DNA of 25,333 nucleotides from CAVDHB01 sp963608705 (GTDB taxonomy: Bacteria; Bacteroidota; Bacteroidia; Bacteroidales; Bacteroidaceae). Every line of letters begins with the position of its first letter. Within the stretch, counting starts at the first letter, position 1. The translations under genes and the position numbers were made by a program. The notes beneath the pieces are model-generated. The model made no database searches, was not told where the DNA came from, and was given only the letters and a program-made list of their open reading frames with translations. Positions 13,950-22,423 of the stretch are shown here, in pieces. The stretch lies in NCBI GenBank assembly GCA_963608705.1, contig CAVDHB010000015.1:1-25333 (forward strand), given 5' to 3'.

Positions 13950-15589
13950 CAGAAGAGTACCAGTTAAAAGCGTTGCCACAACAAGCTTATGACGAGGAAT
14001 CCATCAAAGACTTCATCGCCAAAGAGAAAGGGCTTGACAAACGCACGTTATATGCTATTCGGATTCTCCGTAAAAGCATCGACGCGCGCCATCGCCAGAT
14101 TTTCGTCAATCTGAAAGTGAGAGCCTACATCAACGAGTACCCGCAGGACGAACCTTACACCCCCATAGATTATCCTGTCGTGGAGGGGAAGCCCCAGGTA
14201 GTAGTGGTAGGCGCAGGTCCTGGCGGACTGTTTGCGGCCCTACGACTAATCGAGGCCGGATGCCGTCCCATTGTGGTAGAGCGAGGAAAGGATATCGAAG
14301 GACGCAGAAAAGACATCGCACAAATCACCCGCACGCAGAAAGTGGACAGCGAAAGCAACTACAGCTTCGGCGAAGGCGGTGCCGGCACTTTCTCTGACGG
14401 CAAGCTCTACACAAGAGCGAAAAAAAGAGGCAACGTGGAGAAAATACTGAACATCTTCTGCCAACACGGCGCAAGCCCTTCCATCCTTTACGACGCCCAT
14501 CCACATATCGGCACAGATAAACTCCCCAAAGTCATCGAACGCATACGGAAGACCATACTATCCTCGGGAGGAGAGGTGCACTTCCAAACCAAGATGACTT
14601 CACTAATCATCGAAAACGGAACAGTAATAGGAATAGAGACCGAACGAGGGAAACGCTTCATGGGACCAGTTATCCTGGCCACCGGACATTCCGCCCGTGA
14701 TGTCTACCGCTGGTTGTATGAGCACAATGTGCACATAGAGTCCAAAGGACTGGCACTCGGCGTGCGTCTGGAACATCCCTCCCACCTCATCGACTGCCTG
14801 CAATACCACAGCCGGAACGGGAAAGGCAAGTACCTGCCCACCGCCGAGTACAGCTATGTGACCCAGGTAGAAGGAAGAGGAGTCTATTCCTTTTGCATGT
14901 GTCCGGGCGGATGTGTGGTGCCTGCGGCCACCGCATCCCACCAGATTGTAGTGAACGGAATGTCGCCTGCCAACAGAGGTACCCAATGGAGCAATTCAGG
15001 CATGGTGGTGGAAACACATCCAGAGGATTTAAACGACCCCTCGTTAGAGGAACTTCTCTCCACCTCCTTCAGCGATGAATTGCTGCAACAAGACTATAAT
15101 ATAAAAGGAGTGGACGACCCCTTGCTGAGAGAAAGCCCTTTGCGGATGATGTACCTGCAAGCCGCTTTAGAATTGCAATGCTGGAGAGCCGGCAACATGA
15201 GGCAGACAGCTCCCGCGCAACGCATGGCCGACTTCATCAATAAGAAAGTCAGCTATGACCTGCCCAACACCTCCTATACGCCAGGACTCATCTCCTCACC
15301 TCTCCATTTCTGGATGCCCTCCTTCCTCAGCCACCGCCTCAGAGAAGGCTTCCGACACTTCGGCAAAAGCACCAGAGGATTCATCACGAACGAGGCTGTC
15401 ATGATTGCCGCCGAGACTCGCACATCCTCCCCTGTACGCATTCCCAGAGACAAGGAGACATTCGCGCATCCTGAAATAGAAGGACTTTTCCCTTGTGGAG
15501 AAGGAGCGGGATTCGCCGGAGGAATCATCTCTGCGGCCATAGACGGTGAGAACTGTGCAAAAGCCGCCGCCGCTTACATCAAACGATAA
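13946..15589 (+). CDS. FAD-dependent dehydrogenase, COG2509 type
   Basis: A 547-residue flavoprotein. Residues 1-80 form an N-terminal domain typical of this family (RRTLYAI-type KRTLYAIRILRKSIDARHRQ). The FAD-binding Rossmann motif VVVVGAGPGGLFAA lies at 85-98, with the acidic residue Glu112 that contacts the ribose (VVERGKDIEGRRKD). FGEGGAGTFSDGKL is near 146 and ILATGHSARD near 245. The C-terminal FAD motif is GLFPCGEGAGFAGGI (514-528). There are no iron-sulfur cysteines and no membrane segment. The substrate is unknown; the family is annotated only as NAD(FAD)-utilising dehydrogenase. It starts inside the stop of the previous gene and ends 15 bases before the PyrD-like gene, so the two flavoproteins are probably made together. 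Confidence 0.9.
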   Translation: MTEEYQLKALPQQAYDEESIKDFIAKEKGLDKRTLYAIRILRKSIDARHRQIFVNLKVRAYINEYPQDEPYTPIDYPVVEGKPQVVVVGAGPGGLFAALRLIEAGCRPIVVERGKDIEGRRKDIAQITRTQKVDSESNYSFGEGGAGTFSDGKLYTRAKKRGNVEKILNIFCQHGASPSILYDAHPHIGTDKLPKVIERIRKTILSSGGEVHFQTKMTSLIIENGTVIGIETERGKRFMGPVILATGHSARDVYRWLYEHNVHIESKGLALGVRLEHPSHLIDCLQYHSRNGKGKYLPTAEYSYVTQVEGRGVYSFCMCPGGCVVPAATASHQIVVNGMSPANRGTQWSNSGMVVETHPEDLNDPSLEELLSTSFSDELLQQDYNIKGVDDPLLRESPLRMMYLQAALELQCWRAGNMRQTAPAQRMADFINKKVSYDLPNTSYTPGLISSPLHFWMPSFLSHRLREGFRHFGKSTRGFITNEAVMIAAETRTSSPVRIPRDKETFAHPEIEGLFPCGEGAGFAGGIISAAIDGENCAKAAAAYIKR

Positions 15590-15604
15590 ACTTATCCATA
15601 AATT

Positions 15605-16591
15605 ATGTACAAAGACATCATACGGCCTTTCCTTTTCAAGGAAGACCCCAAAGTAATCCATCAAAAACTATTACACGTCTTGCAAGGAACTTACCGTAAT
15701 CTTATCCCTGTGAGAGGATGGATACGCTCCTTGTTCAGACCTGTACCCGATGTATTCATCTGGAAAGGCATCCGATTCAAGAACAGAATCGGTCTGGCGG
15801 CGGGATTCGACAAGAACGCCGAAGCCTACAATGAACTCGCCGACTTCGGTTTCGGCTTCATTGAAGTGGGTACTTTCACCCCTCATCCCATCGAAGAACC
15901 AGCTGACGCCCTTCTCATCCGTCTAAATAATTGCGACTCACTGCTTCATAAGACAGGATTCCATAATCCAGGGTTGAACGTGGTGAAAGAAAGACTGAAA
16001 CAGAGAGGCAATTCATTCGTGCTCGGAGTGAACATCAACAAGGACCCGCAGTCCGAAGGCACACAAGCCGCAGACGACTTAGCGAAAATGTACAGCGAAC
16101 TCGCTGAATACGCAGACTACTTTACCGTGAATTGGGGTTCTATGGACGCACAAGAATTGAAAGACGGCCTACTTGCGATCAAGCGTTTCAGAGAGGACAA
16201 TCCCCGTCTTGACCGCCCTGTGCTGGTGAAAGTGCCAGCCGGCCTTCCGTTGGAGAAAGTAGACGCGGTACTGACACTGATAGACGAAGTGAAAGCCAAT
16301 GGCGTCATAGCCTCCGGCCCCACTAAAGACCGCTCTCAACTTGGCGGATACACAGAAGAAGAAATCAACAACCTGCCCGCCGGAGCCATCAGTGGCCAAG
16401 CCATCGGAGACAAGCCCTATGCACTGGTCAAAGCTTTCCGGGAAAAAGGTGGAGAGAAGCTGCTCATCATCGGCAGCGGCGGCATACATTCCAGGGCTGA
16501 CGCCAACCGAATGCGCCAGCACGGGGCAGATCTTCTGCAAATCTACTCCGCTTTCATCTTTGAAGGCCCCGGCATTGTCAAAAGACTGTAA
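15605..16591 (+). CDS. divergent PyrD-like FMN protein (dihydroorotate dehydrogenase family)
   Basis: A 328-residue protein with the overall build of class 2 (quinone-linked) dihydroorotate dehydrogenase. It has an N-terminal helical segment (MYKDIIRPFLFKEDPKVIHQ), IGLAAGFDKNAEAYNELADF (62-81), GFIEVGTFTP (84-93), a phosphate-binding end IIGSGGIHSRADA (288-300) and QIYSAFIFEGPGIV. The active site is unusual. Where the family has N-x-S-S-P-N it reads NWGSMD (176-181), keeping the Asn and the second Ser but losing the proline and the last Asn. The usual NRxGFNN is HKTGFHN (115-121), and the ATNTT stretch is ASGPT. Either the enzyme acts on another substrate or it is a diverged pyrimidine enzyme. 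It is annotated as PyrD-like, not pyrD. Confidence 0.75.
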   Translation: MYKDIIRPFLFKEDPKVIHQKLLHVLQGTYRNLIPVRGWIRSLFRPVPDVFIWKGIRFKNRIGLAAGFDKNAEAYNELADFGFGFIEVGTFTPHPIEEPADALLIRLNNCDSLLHKTGFHNPGLNVVKERLKQRGNSFVLGVNINKDPQSEGTQAADDLAKMYSELAEYADYFTVNWGSMDAQELKDGLLAIKRFREDNPRLDRPVLVKVPAGLPLEKVDAVLTLIDEVKANGVIASGPTKDRSQLGGYTEEEINNLPAGAISGQAIGDKPYALVKAFREKGGEKLLIIGSGGIHSRADANRMRQHGADLLQIYSAFIFEGPGIVKRL

Positions 16592-16595
16592 AGCC

Positions 16596-17006
16596 ATGAT
16601 TCAACAGAAAGAATTCACTCTTCCTCCTTTTTCAAGAGGATTCCATCTCATCACCCCGTTTGTGGAAGCGCAATTACCCGCACTTCCGCAGACGGGTATG
16701 CTGAACCTGTTCGTCAAGCACACAAGCTGCGCCTTGACCATCAACGAGAATGCCGACCCTTCTGTACGGACAGACCTTTCCCACATATACCAGCGTCTGG
16801 CGCCAGAGAACGACCCCGCCTATGAGCATACATTGGAAGGAAGCGACGACATGCCTTCCCACGCCAAAAGCATACTCACCGGAGTCAGCCTCACCATCCC
16901 CATCACCAAGGGGCGTTTGAACCTCGGTACCTGGCAAGGTATCTACCTCTGTGAGTTCCGTAACTACGGAGGAAAAAGAAAAATTGTGGCGACAGTTTAC
17001 GCCTGA
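16596..17006 (+). CDS. yjbQ: YjbQ-family (UPF0047) protein
   Basis: A 136-residue YjbQ/UPF0047 protein. Conserved patches are VKHTSCALTINENADPSVRT (40-59), EGSDDMPSHAK (81-91, a putative metal-binding His and acidic group), ITKGRLNLGTWQGIYLCEFR (103-122) and the end RKIVATVYA. Family members have weak thiamin phosphate synthase activity and some restore growth of thiE mutants; the natural role is unsettled. The true start at 16596 is four bases after the PyrD-like stop, and the frame upstream of it is only an antiphase reading of that gene. It is last in the cluster and followed by a terminator-like hairpin. Confidence 0.9.
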   Translation: MIQQKEFTLPPFSRGFHLITPFVEAQLPALPQTGMLNLFVKHTSCALTINENADPSVRTDLSHIYQRLAPENDPAYEHTLEGSDDMPSHAKSILTGVSLTIPITKGRLNLGTWQGIYLCEFRNYGGKRKIVATVYA

Positions 17007-17020
17007 AAGGGCGCAAACTG

Positions 17021-17063
17021 TTGCACACACTTTATAAGACGTGTGCAAAGAAATACTTTTTCT
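17021..17063 (+). terminator. probable terminator after yjbQ
   Basis: TTGCACAC (17021-17028) pairs perfectly with GTGTGCAA (17041-17048). A T-rich run (17056-17063) follows, but only after eight non-T bases, so the terminator is imperfect. It separates the flavoprotein cluster from thrA. Confidence 0.55.
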
Positions 17064-17114
17064 TACTATAAATCCGCTTTTTTCCCGCTACAAGCATAAT
17101 AAAAAGAAAGACAA

Positions 17115-17146
17115 TTAGGCAATTCGCTTTTTATTTTCTATCTTTG
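17115..17146 (+). promoter_or_regulatory. thrA operon promoter
   Basis: TATCTTTG (17139-17146) is a perfect -7 element. TTAG (17115-17118), a weak -33 match, lies 20 bases upstream of it. The transcript would start near 17152 and leave a leader of about 85 bases. Confidence 0.65.
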
Positions 17147-17175
17147 CCCTCTCATTAATACATATTGTTTAACAA

Positions 17176-17216
17176 CCCTTCTCGTAAGAGGGAAACGCAA
17201 AGGTTCGTCCTTGCGT
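17176..17216 (+). promoter_or_regulatory. two tandem hairpins in the thrA leader
   Basis: The first hairpin (17176-17192) is CCCTT with AAGAGGG and imperfect pairing. The second (17195-17216) pairs ACGCAA-A-GG with CCTTGCGT, eight pairs with one bulged A and loop TTCGT. No ATG precedes thrA in the leader, and no run of Thr or Ile codons is present, so this is not the enteric thrL type of attenuator. No T run follows the second hairpin. Confidence 0.45.
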
Positions 17217-17235
17217 AAAACTAATATCTTCATAC

Positions 17236-19665
17236 ATGAAAGTACTAAAATTTGGCGGAACATCCGTCGGGTCAGTTGAGAGCATCCTCAATGTGAAAAA
17301 GATTGTCGAAGGACAGCGGGAGCCTGTCATTGTGGTAGTGTCCGCTTTGGGCGGAGTCACCGACAAGCTCATACAAGCCTCCCAACTGGCCGGACGAGGA
17401 GATGCCGAATACAGGGAGATTTTTGACGCCATCGTACGCCGGCACCACGACATGATTGACGACATCATTCCTGCCGGAGAACGTAAAATCGCGCTGAACG
17501 ACGTGGTGGACTCCTTGCTGAACGAATTGAAAAGCATCCTGTACGGCGTTTTCTTGCTGAAAGACCTTTCCGAAAAAACCGCCGCCACCATCGTTAGCTA
17601 CGGAGAACGGATGTCCTCTAATATTGTGGCCACGCTCATAGACGAAGCGAAATGGTTCGATTCCCGCACCTTCATCAAGACCGAGAAGCAGCAGGGAAAG
17701 AACGTCGTGGACTTCGAACAGACCAACAAGCTCATCAAGAGTGCCTTCGGAGTCATACCCCGTGTGTCGCTGGTACCGGGATTCATCTCAAGCGACCATG
17801 AGAACGGAGAAGTAACCAATCTCGGAAGAGGTGGATCCGACTACACCGCCGCCATCCTTGCCGCCGCTTTGGATGCCAGAGTATTGGAAATATGGACAGA
17901 CGTGGATGGATTCATGACCGCAGACCCGCGTGTCATCCAGACGGCCTACCCCATTGACGAGCTTTCCTACGTGGAAGCGATGGAGCTGTGCAACTTTGGC
18001 GCCAAGGTGGTTTATCCGCCCACCATCTATCCCGTATGCGCCAAAAACATCCCCATCCTCATCAAGAACACATTCCACCCAGAGGCGAAAGGCACTATTA
18101 TAAAGGAGAAAATCGACAATGACCGAAAACCCATCAAAGGTATCTCTAGCATCAAGAACACCACGCTTATCAATGTCAGCGGACTCTCTATGGTGGGAGT
18201 AATCGGCGTGAACCAGCGCATCTTCTCCACCCTTGCCCGCAACGGTATCAGCGTGTTCATGGTCTCTCAGGCATCTTCAGAGAACAGTACCTCCATCGGT
18301 ATCCAGGACGAAGATACGGAAGAGGCTTGCGCAGTCTTGAACGAGGAGTTCTCCAAAGAGATAGAAACAGGCGCCATGTTCCCGATGAAACCGGAAAGAG
18401 GGCTGGCCACTGTGGCCATTGTGGGCGAGAACATGAAACACACGCCAGGTATCGCCGGAAAACTGTTCGGCACATTAGGCAGAAACGGTATCAGTGTCAT
18501 CGCTTGCGCCCAAGGTGCGTCCGAGACCAACATCTCTTTCGTGGTAGAGGAGAAATACATGCGTAAGGCGTTGAACGTCATACACGACAGCTTCTTCCTT
18601 TCCGTATACCAGGTGCTGAACCTCTTTATCTGCGGTACAGGCACCGTGGGCGGAAAGCTGATTGAGCAGATAAAAGACCAACGTGAGACGCTGATGAAAA
18701 CACGTAACCTCAAGCTCAACATCGTGGGCATCGCCAACAGTCACACCGGACTGTTCAGCCGCAACGGAGTGGACGCAGACAATTACCGCACACTCCTGAA
18801 AGAGTCAGAGCCGTGTTCTCTCCACCGTCTGCGTGAGGAAATCATCGGCATGAACATCTTCAATTCCGTCTTCGTGGACTGCACAGCCAGCAAAGAAGTG
18901 GCCGCCCTCTATAAAGACTTGCTCTCACACAACATCTCCGTGGTGGCAGCCAACAAAATTGCCGCTTCGGACAAATACGAGGAATATGCCGAACTGAAGC
19001 GCATCGCAAGGGAGAGAGGTGTGAAGTTCCTGTTTGAGACCAATGTAGGCGCAGGACTTCCTATCATCAACACCATCAACGACCTCATCAACAGCGGCGA
19101 CCAGATACTGCGCATTGAAGCCATCTTGAGCGGCACGCTCAATTATATCTTCAACACCATCAGTTCTGACATACCTTTCAGCAAGGCCGTGGCACTGGCC
19201 AAGGAGAATGGCTACTCCGAACCCGACCCACGTATAGACCTCAGCGGAAAAGACGTTATCCGCAAACTGGTTATTCTGGCACGTGAGGCAGGGTGCAAAG
19301 TGGAGCAGGAAGATGTAGAGAAACACCTCTTCATACCGAACTCCTTCTTCGAAGGCAGTTTAGAAGAGTTCTGGAAGAATCTGCCCTCCCTTGACGCAGA
19401 CTTCGAAGCCAAACGGAAGGTGCTGGAACAAGCGCACAAACGCTGGCGGTTCGTGGCGGTGATGGAAGGAGGACACTGTTCCGTGCAACTCAAAGAAGTA
19501 GACCAGAACCATCCGTTCTACGCACTGGAAGGTTCCAACAACATCATCATGCTCACCACCGCCCGCTACCACGACTACCCCATGCTCATCCAAGGCTATG
19601 GCGCAGGCGCAAGTGTGACCGCCGCAGGTGTGTTTGCCGACATCATGGGCATCGCCAATATCTAA
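17236..19665 (+). CDS. thrA: bifunctional aspartokinase-homoserine dehydrogenase
   Basis: An 809-residue fusion catalysing the first and third steps from aspartate to threonine. The aspartokinase part starts KFGGTS (5-10) and has GRGGSDYTAA at 197-206 (L197 precedes) and EIWTDVDGFMTADPR at 218-232. Two ACT domains follow (about 310-375, VSGLSMVGVIGVNQRIFS; about 390-455, VAIVGENMKHTPGIAGKLFG). These are the usual site of threonine feedback inhibition. The homoserine dehydrogenase part begins with the NAD(P) motif GTGTVGG (467-473), followed by AANKIA near 575 and LSGTLNYIFNTIS near 635. Length equals E. coli ThrA. It heads the thrA-apgM-thrC unit, 32 bases before the second gene, with its own promoter. 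Confidence 0.97.
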   Translation: MKVLKFGGTSVGSVESILNVKKIVEGQREPVIVVVSALGGVTDKLIQASQLAGRGDAEYREIFDAIVRRHHDMIDDIIPAGERKIALNDVVDSLLNELKSILYGVFLLKDLSEKTAATIVSYGERMSSNIVATLIDEAKWFDSRTFIKTEKQQGKNVVDFEQTNKLIKSAFGVIPRVSLVPGFISSDHENGEVTNLGRGGSDYTAAILAAALDARVLEIWTDVDGFMTADPRVIQTAYPIDELSYVEAMELCNFGAKVVYPPTIYPVCAKNIPILIKNTFHPEAKGTIIKEKIDNDRKPIKGISSIKNTTLINVSGLSMVGVIGVNQRIFSTLARNGISVFMVSQASSENSTSIGIQDEDTEEACAVLNEEFSKEIETGAMFPMKPERGLATVAIVGENMKHTPGIAGKLFGTLGRNGISVIACAQGASETNISFVVEEKYMRKALNVIHDSFFLSVYQVLNLFICGTGTVGGKLIEQIKDQRETLMKTRNLKLNIVGIANSHTGLFSRNGVDADNYRTLLKESEPCSLHRLREEIIGMNIFNSVFVDCTASKEVAALYKDLLSHNISVVAANKIAASDKYEEYAELKRIARERGVKFLFETNVGAGLPIINTINDLINSGDQILRIEAILSGTLNYIFNTISSDIPFSKAVALAKENGYSEPDPRIDLSGKDVIRKLVILAREAGCKVEQEDVEKHLFIPNSFFEGSLEEFWKNLPSLDADFEAKRKVLEQAHKRWRFVAVMEGGHCSVQLKEVDQNHPFYALEGSNNIIMLTTARYHDYPMLIQGYGAGASVTAAGVFADIMGIANI

Positions 19666-19697
19666 ACAACGACTTTCATTTTAAAGAGTTACTATAT

Positions 19698-20909
19698 ATG
19701 AAACATATTATCGTACTGGGAGACGGAATGGCCGACTGGCCTGTGAAATCATTGGGAGACAAGACCTTATTGCAATACGCAGACACTCCTTATATGAATA
19801 TGCTCGCCCGCATGGGGCGCACTGGACGGCTACAGACCGTGCCTGAGGGTTTCCATCCGGGCAGCGAGGTGGCCAACTCCGCCATCCTCGGTTATGACCA
19901 GCACAAAGTCTATGAGGGACGTGGCCCTCTCGAAGCCGCCAGTATCGGTGTGGAGCTTGCGCCAGACGACCTTGCCTTGCGCTGCAACCTCATCTGTCTG
20001 GACGGAGCCAATATCAAGAACCACTCCTGCGGACGACTGGAAACGGAAGAAGCCGACGTGCTGATTAAATTCCTGCAAGAGAAGCTGGGCAACGACAAGA
20101 TTCACTTTTACACAGGTGTGCAATACCGCCACTTGCTTGTCATCAAAGGCGGAAACAAACACCTCGACTGCACTCCTCCTCATGACGTGCCAGGCAAGCC
20201 TTGGAGAGACTATCTCGTCAAACCTCAGACACCCGAAGCGAAAGAGACCGCTGACTTGCTGAATGATTTAATCATCAAATCGCAAGCACTGCTGAAAGAC
20301 CATCCGCTGAATCAGAAACGAGTGGCCAACGGACAAGACCCCGCCAACAGTATTTGGCCTTGGGCAGGAGGAAACCGTCCGCACATGCAGACACTGAGCC
20401 AAATGTTCCCTCAAATAAAGAAAGGAGCTGTCATCACAGCGGTAGACTTGATTAGAGGTATCGGACACTACGCAGGACTCCGTGTCATCCACGTGAAAGG
20501 AGCCACCGGATTGTGGGACACGAACTATGAAGGAAAAGCTCAGGCGGCCATCGACGCACTGAAGACGGACGATTTCGTCTACCTGCACGTGGAAGCCAGC
20601 GACGAGGCCGGACATGAGGGAAATGTAGAGCGCAAACTTCAGACTATCGAGAATCTTGACAAACGTGCCATCGGGCCTATCTATGAGGCAGTGAAAGACT
20701 GGGACGAGCCAGTGTCCATCGCTGTACTGCCTGACCACCCCACTCCCTGCGAACTGCGCACACACACCATGGATCCGATTCCGTTCCTCATCTACCATCC
20801 GGGCATCACCCCTGACGAGGTACAGACTTTCGACGAGGTAGCCTGTGTGAAAGGAGCCTACGGCCTGCTCCACGGAGACGAGTTTATCAAGACATTCATG
20901 AACGACTAA
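19698..20909 (+). CDS. apgM: ApgM-family phosphomutase, probable homoserine kinase
   Basis: A 403-residue member of the alkaline phosphatase superfamily, archaeal-type cofactor-independent phosphoglycerate mutase branch. Metal and nucleophile motifs are visible: GDGMADWP with Asp9, PGSEVANSAILGYD with the probable nucleophile Ser56, HVEASDEAGHEGN near 305 and VLPDHPTP near 341. It sits between thrA and thrC (32 and 11 base gaps), exactly where thrB would be. No GHMP-kinase thrB is in the window. Proteins of this family have been proposed and, in some bacteria, shown by genetics to supply homoserine kinase activity. Placement here makes that the likely role, though phosphoglycerate mutase activity cannot be excluded from sequence. 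Confidence 0.88.
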   Translation: MKHIIVLGDGMADWPVKSLGDKTLLQYADTPYMNMLARMGRTGRLQTVPEGFHPGSEVANSAILGYDQHKVYEGRGPLEAASIGVELAPDDLALRCNLICLDGANIKNHSCGRLETEEADVLIKFLQEKLGNDKIHFYTGVQYRHLLVIKGGNKHLDCTPPHDVPGKPWRDYLVKPQTPEAKETADLLNDLIIKSQALLKDHPLNQKRVANGQDPANSIWPWAGGNRPHMQTLSQMFPQIKKGAVITAVDLIRGIGHYAGLRVIHVKGATGLWDTNYEGKAQAAIDALKTDDFVYLHVEASDEAGHEGNVERKLQTIENLDKRAIGPIYEAVKDWDEPVSIAVLPDHPTPCELRTHTMDPIPFLIYHPGITPDEVQTFDEVACVKGAYGLLHGDEFIKTFMND

Positions 20910-20920
20910 CACCGAAAAAA

Positions 20921-22222
20921 ATGAAATATTATAGCACAAACCATCAAGCCCCCGAAGCCACACTTCATGAAGCAGTGGTAAAGGGTCTCGCTCCCGACAA
21001 GGGACTTTACATGCCCAAAGAGATAAAACCGCTACCAAAAGCCTTCTTCGACACCATCGAGAAGCTGCCTTTTGCGGAAATCGCCTGCCGGGTGGCAGAC
21101 AACTTCTTCGGAGAAGACATTCCCCAGCAGAAACTGCACGCACTGGTCAAAGACACATTGAGCTTTGACTGTCCAGTGGAAAGGGTCACGAACAACATCT
21201 ACACCCTTGAGCTGTTCCACGGCCCCACACTAGCGTTCAAGGACGTAGGCGCTCGCTTCATGGCGCGTTTGCTGGGCTATTTCATCGCTCAGGAAAGCAA
21301 GGAAGAGGTGAATGTCTTGGTGGCCACTTCGGGTGACACGGGAAGTGCCGTGGCCAACGGATTCCTCGGAGTGGAAGGCATTCATGTGTATGTCCTCTAT
21401 CCCAAGGGAAAAGTCAGCCCCATACAAGAATGCCAATTCACAACCCTTGGCCAAAATATTACCGCACTTGAGGTGGACGGTGTGTTCGACGACTGCCAAG
21501 CCCTGGTGAAATCAGCCTTCATGGACGCTGAACTCAACAAACACATGAAACTCACCTCTGCCAACTCCATCAACGTGGCGCGCTTCCTCCCTCAGGCGTT
21601 CTATTATTTCAACGCCTATGCGGAAATGAAACGCCGGGAGAAAGAGCAGGAACTCGTCGTATGTGTACCCAGCGGAAACTTCGGCAACATCACCGCCGGA
21701 CTCTTCGCCAAACGCATGGGACTTCCCATCAAACGCTTCATTGCGGCCAATAACGCCAACAACATCTTCTTCGAATATCTGCAATCGGGAGAGTACAATC
21801 CGAAGCCTTCCGTACAGACTATCGCCAACGCCATGGACGTGGGAGATCCCAGCAACTTCGCCCGCATCCTCGCGCTCTACGACCACAATCACGAGGAAAT
21901 CTCCAAGGAAATCTCCGGCGCATGGTTTGACAACGCCAAAATACGGAATACCATAGAGGCCACTTTCCAGAAAACAGGCTATATCCTCGACCCGCACGGA
22001 GCATGCGGCTTCCGGGCATTGCTGGAAGGTCTTCGTCCGGGCGAAAACGGAGTGTTCCTCGAAACGGCGCATCCGGCCAAGTTCCGCGACACCGTGGAAC
22101 CGCTCATCCATCGTCATGTCCACATACCCGCACGTCTCGCCGCATTCATGGAAGGCGAAAAGCAGAGCGTGGAAATTGGAAAGGATTTCGAAGGATTCAA
22201 GGAATACCTGATGAGTAAATAA
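20921..22222 (+). CDS. thrC: threonine synthase
   Basis: ThrC (433 residues) converts O-phosphohomoserine to threonine using pyridoxal phosphate. The N-terminal signature MKYYSTNHQAPEATLHEAVV and GLAPDKGLYMP are typical of the long-form enzyme. The PLP lysine is Lys107 in FHGPTLAFKDVGARF. ATSGDTGSAVANGF and the phosphate-binding CVPSGNFGNITAGL follow. Length fits the E. coli/yeast-type class. It is third in the threonine operon, 11 bases after apgM. A palindromic repeat and a long hairpin follow the stop codon. Confidence 0.97.
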   Translation: MKYYSTNHQAPEATLHEAVVKGLAPDKGLYMPKEIKPLPKAFFDTIEKLPFAEIACRVADNFFGEDIPQQKLHALVKDTLSFDCPVERVTNNIYTLELFHGPTLAFKDVGARFMARLLGYFIAQESKEEVNVLVATSGDTGSAVANGFLGVEGIHVYVLYPKGKVSPIQECQFTTLGQNITALEVDGVFDDCQALVKSAFMDAELNKHMKLTSANSINVARFLPQAFYYFNAYAEMKRREKEQELVVCVPSGNFGNITAGLFAKRMGLPIKRFIAANNANNIFFEYLQSGEYNPKPSVQTIANAMDVGDPSNFARILALYDHNHEEISKEISGAWFDNAKIRNTIEATFQKTGYILDPHGACGFRALLEGLRPGENGVFLETAHPAKFRDTVEPLIHRHVHIPARLAAFMEGEKQSVEIGKDFEGFKEYLMSK

Positions 22223-22232
22223 CCTCCGCATA

Positions 22233-22261
22233 GGTAGAGATGCGATGAATTGCGTCTCTAC
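22233..22261 (-). repeat. dispersed palindromic repeat, copy 2
   Basis: GGTAGAGATGCGATGAATTG followed by CGTCTCTAC is an imperfect palindrome. It is the inverted partner of the copy at 315-346. It begins ten bases after the thrC stop. Confidence 0.75.
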
Positions 22262-22268
22262 AATACTG

Positions 22269-22306
22269 ACGCTCCGCAAGCGGTAAATCAACCGTTTGCG
22301 GAGCGT
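22269..22306 (+). terminator. long hairpin after thrC, probable terminator
   Basis: ACGCTCCGCAAGCGGT (22269-22284) pairs with ACCGTTTGCGGAGCGT (22291-22306), 16 pairs with one G-T and a six-base loop. Only TT follows it, so it may be a transcript 3'-end stabiliser or a factor-assisted terminator rather than a classical one. Confidence 0.5.
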
Positions 22307-22356
22307 TTGCATACAGAAGCTACCACCCTCTATTTCTACTGAACCGAAGAGCATAT

Positions 22357-22396
22357 AAAAAATTCGCCAAGCAGTAGTGTGACACCACCGCTTGGC
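22357..22396 (-). terminator. intrinsic terminator of asd
   Basis: On the minus strand GCCAAGC (22396-22390) pairs with GCTTGGC (22372-22366). Inner pairs extend the stem (GGTGGTG with ACTACT, including wobbles). A T-rich run (22362-22357) follows three bases later. It lies 28 bases past the asd stop. Confidence 0.85.
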
Positions 22397-22423
22397 AAAA
22401 TAATATACTGGTAAATTCTTCGT

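Noticed and set aside
17147..17235. Threonine/isoleucine leader peptide and attenuator like enteric thrL
   Set aside because: No ATG in the leader, no run of Thr or Ile codons, and no T run after the hairpins.
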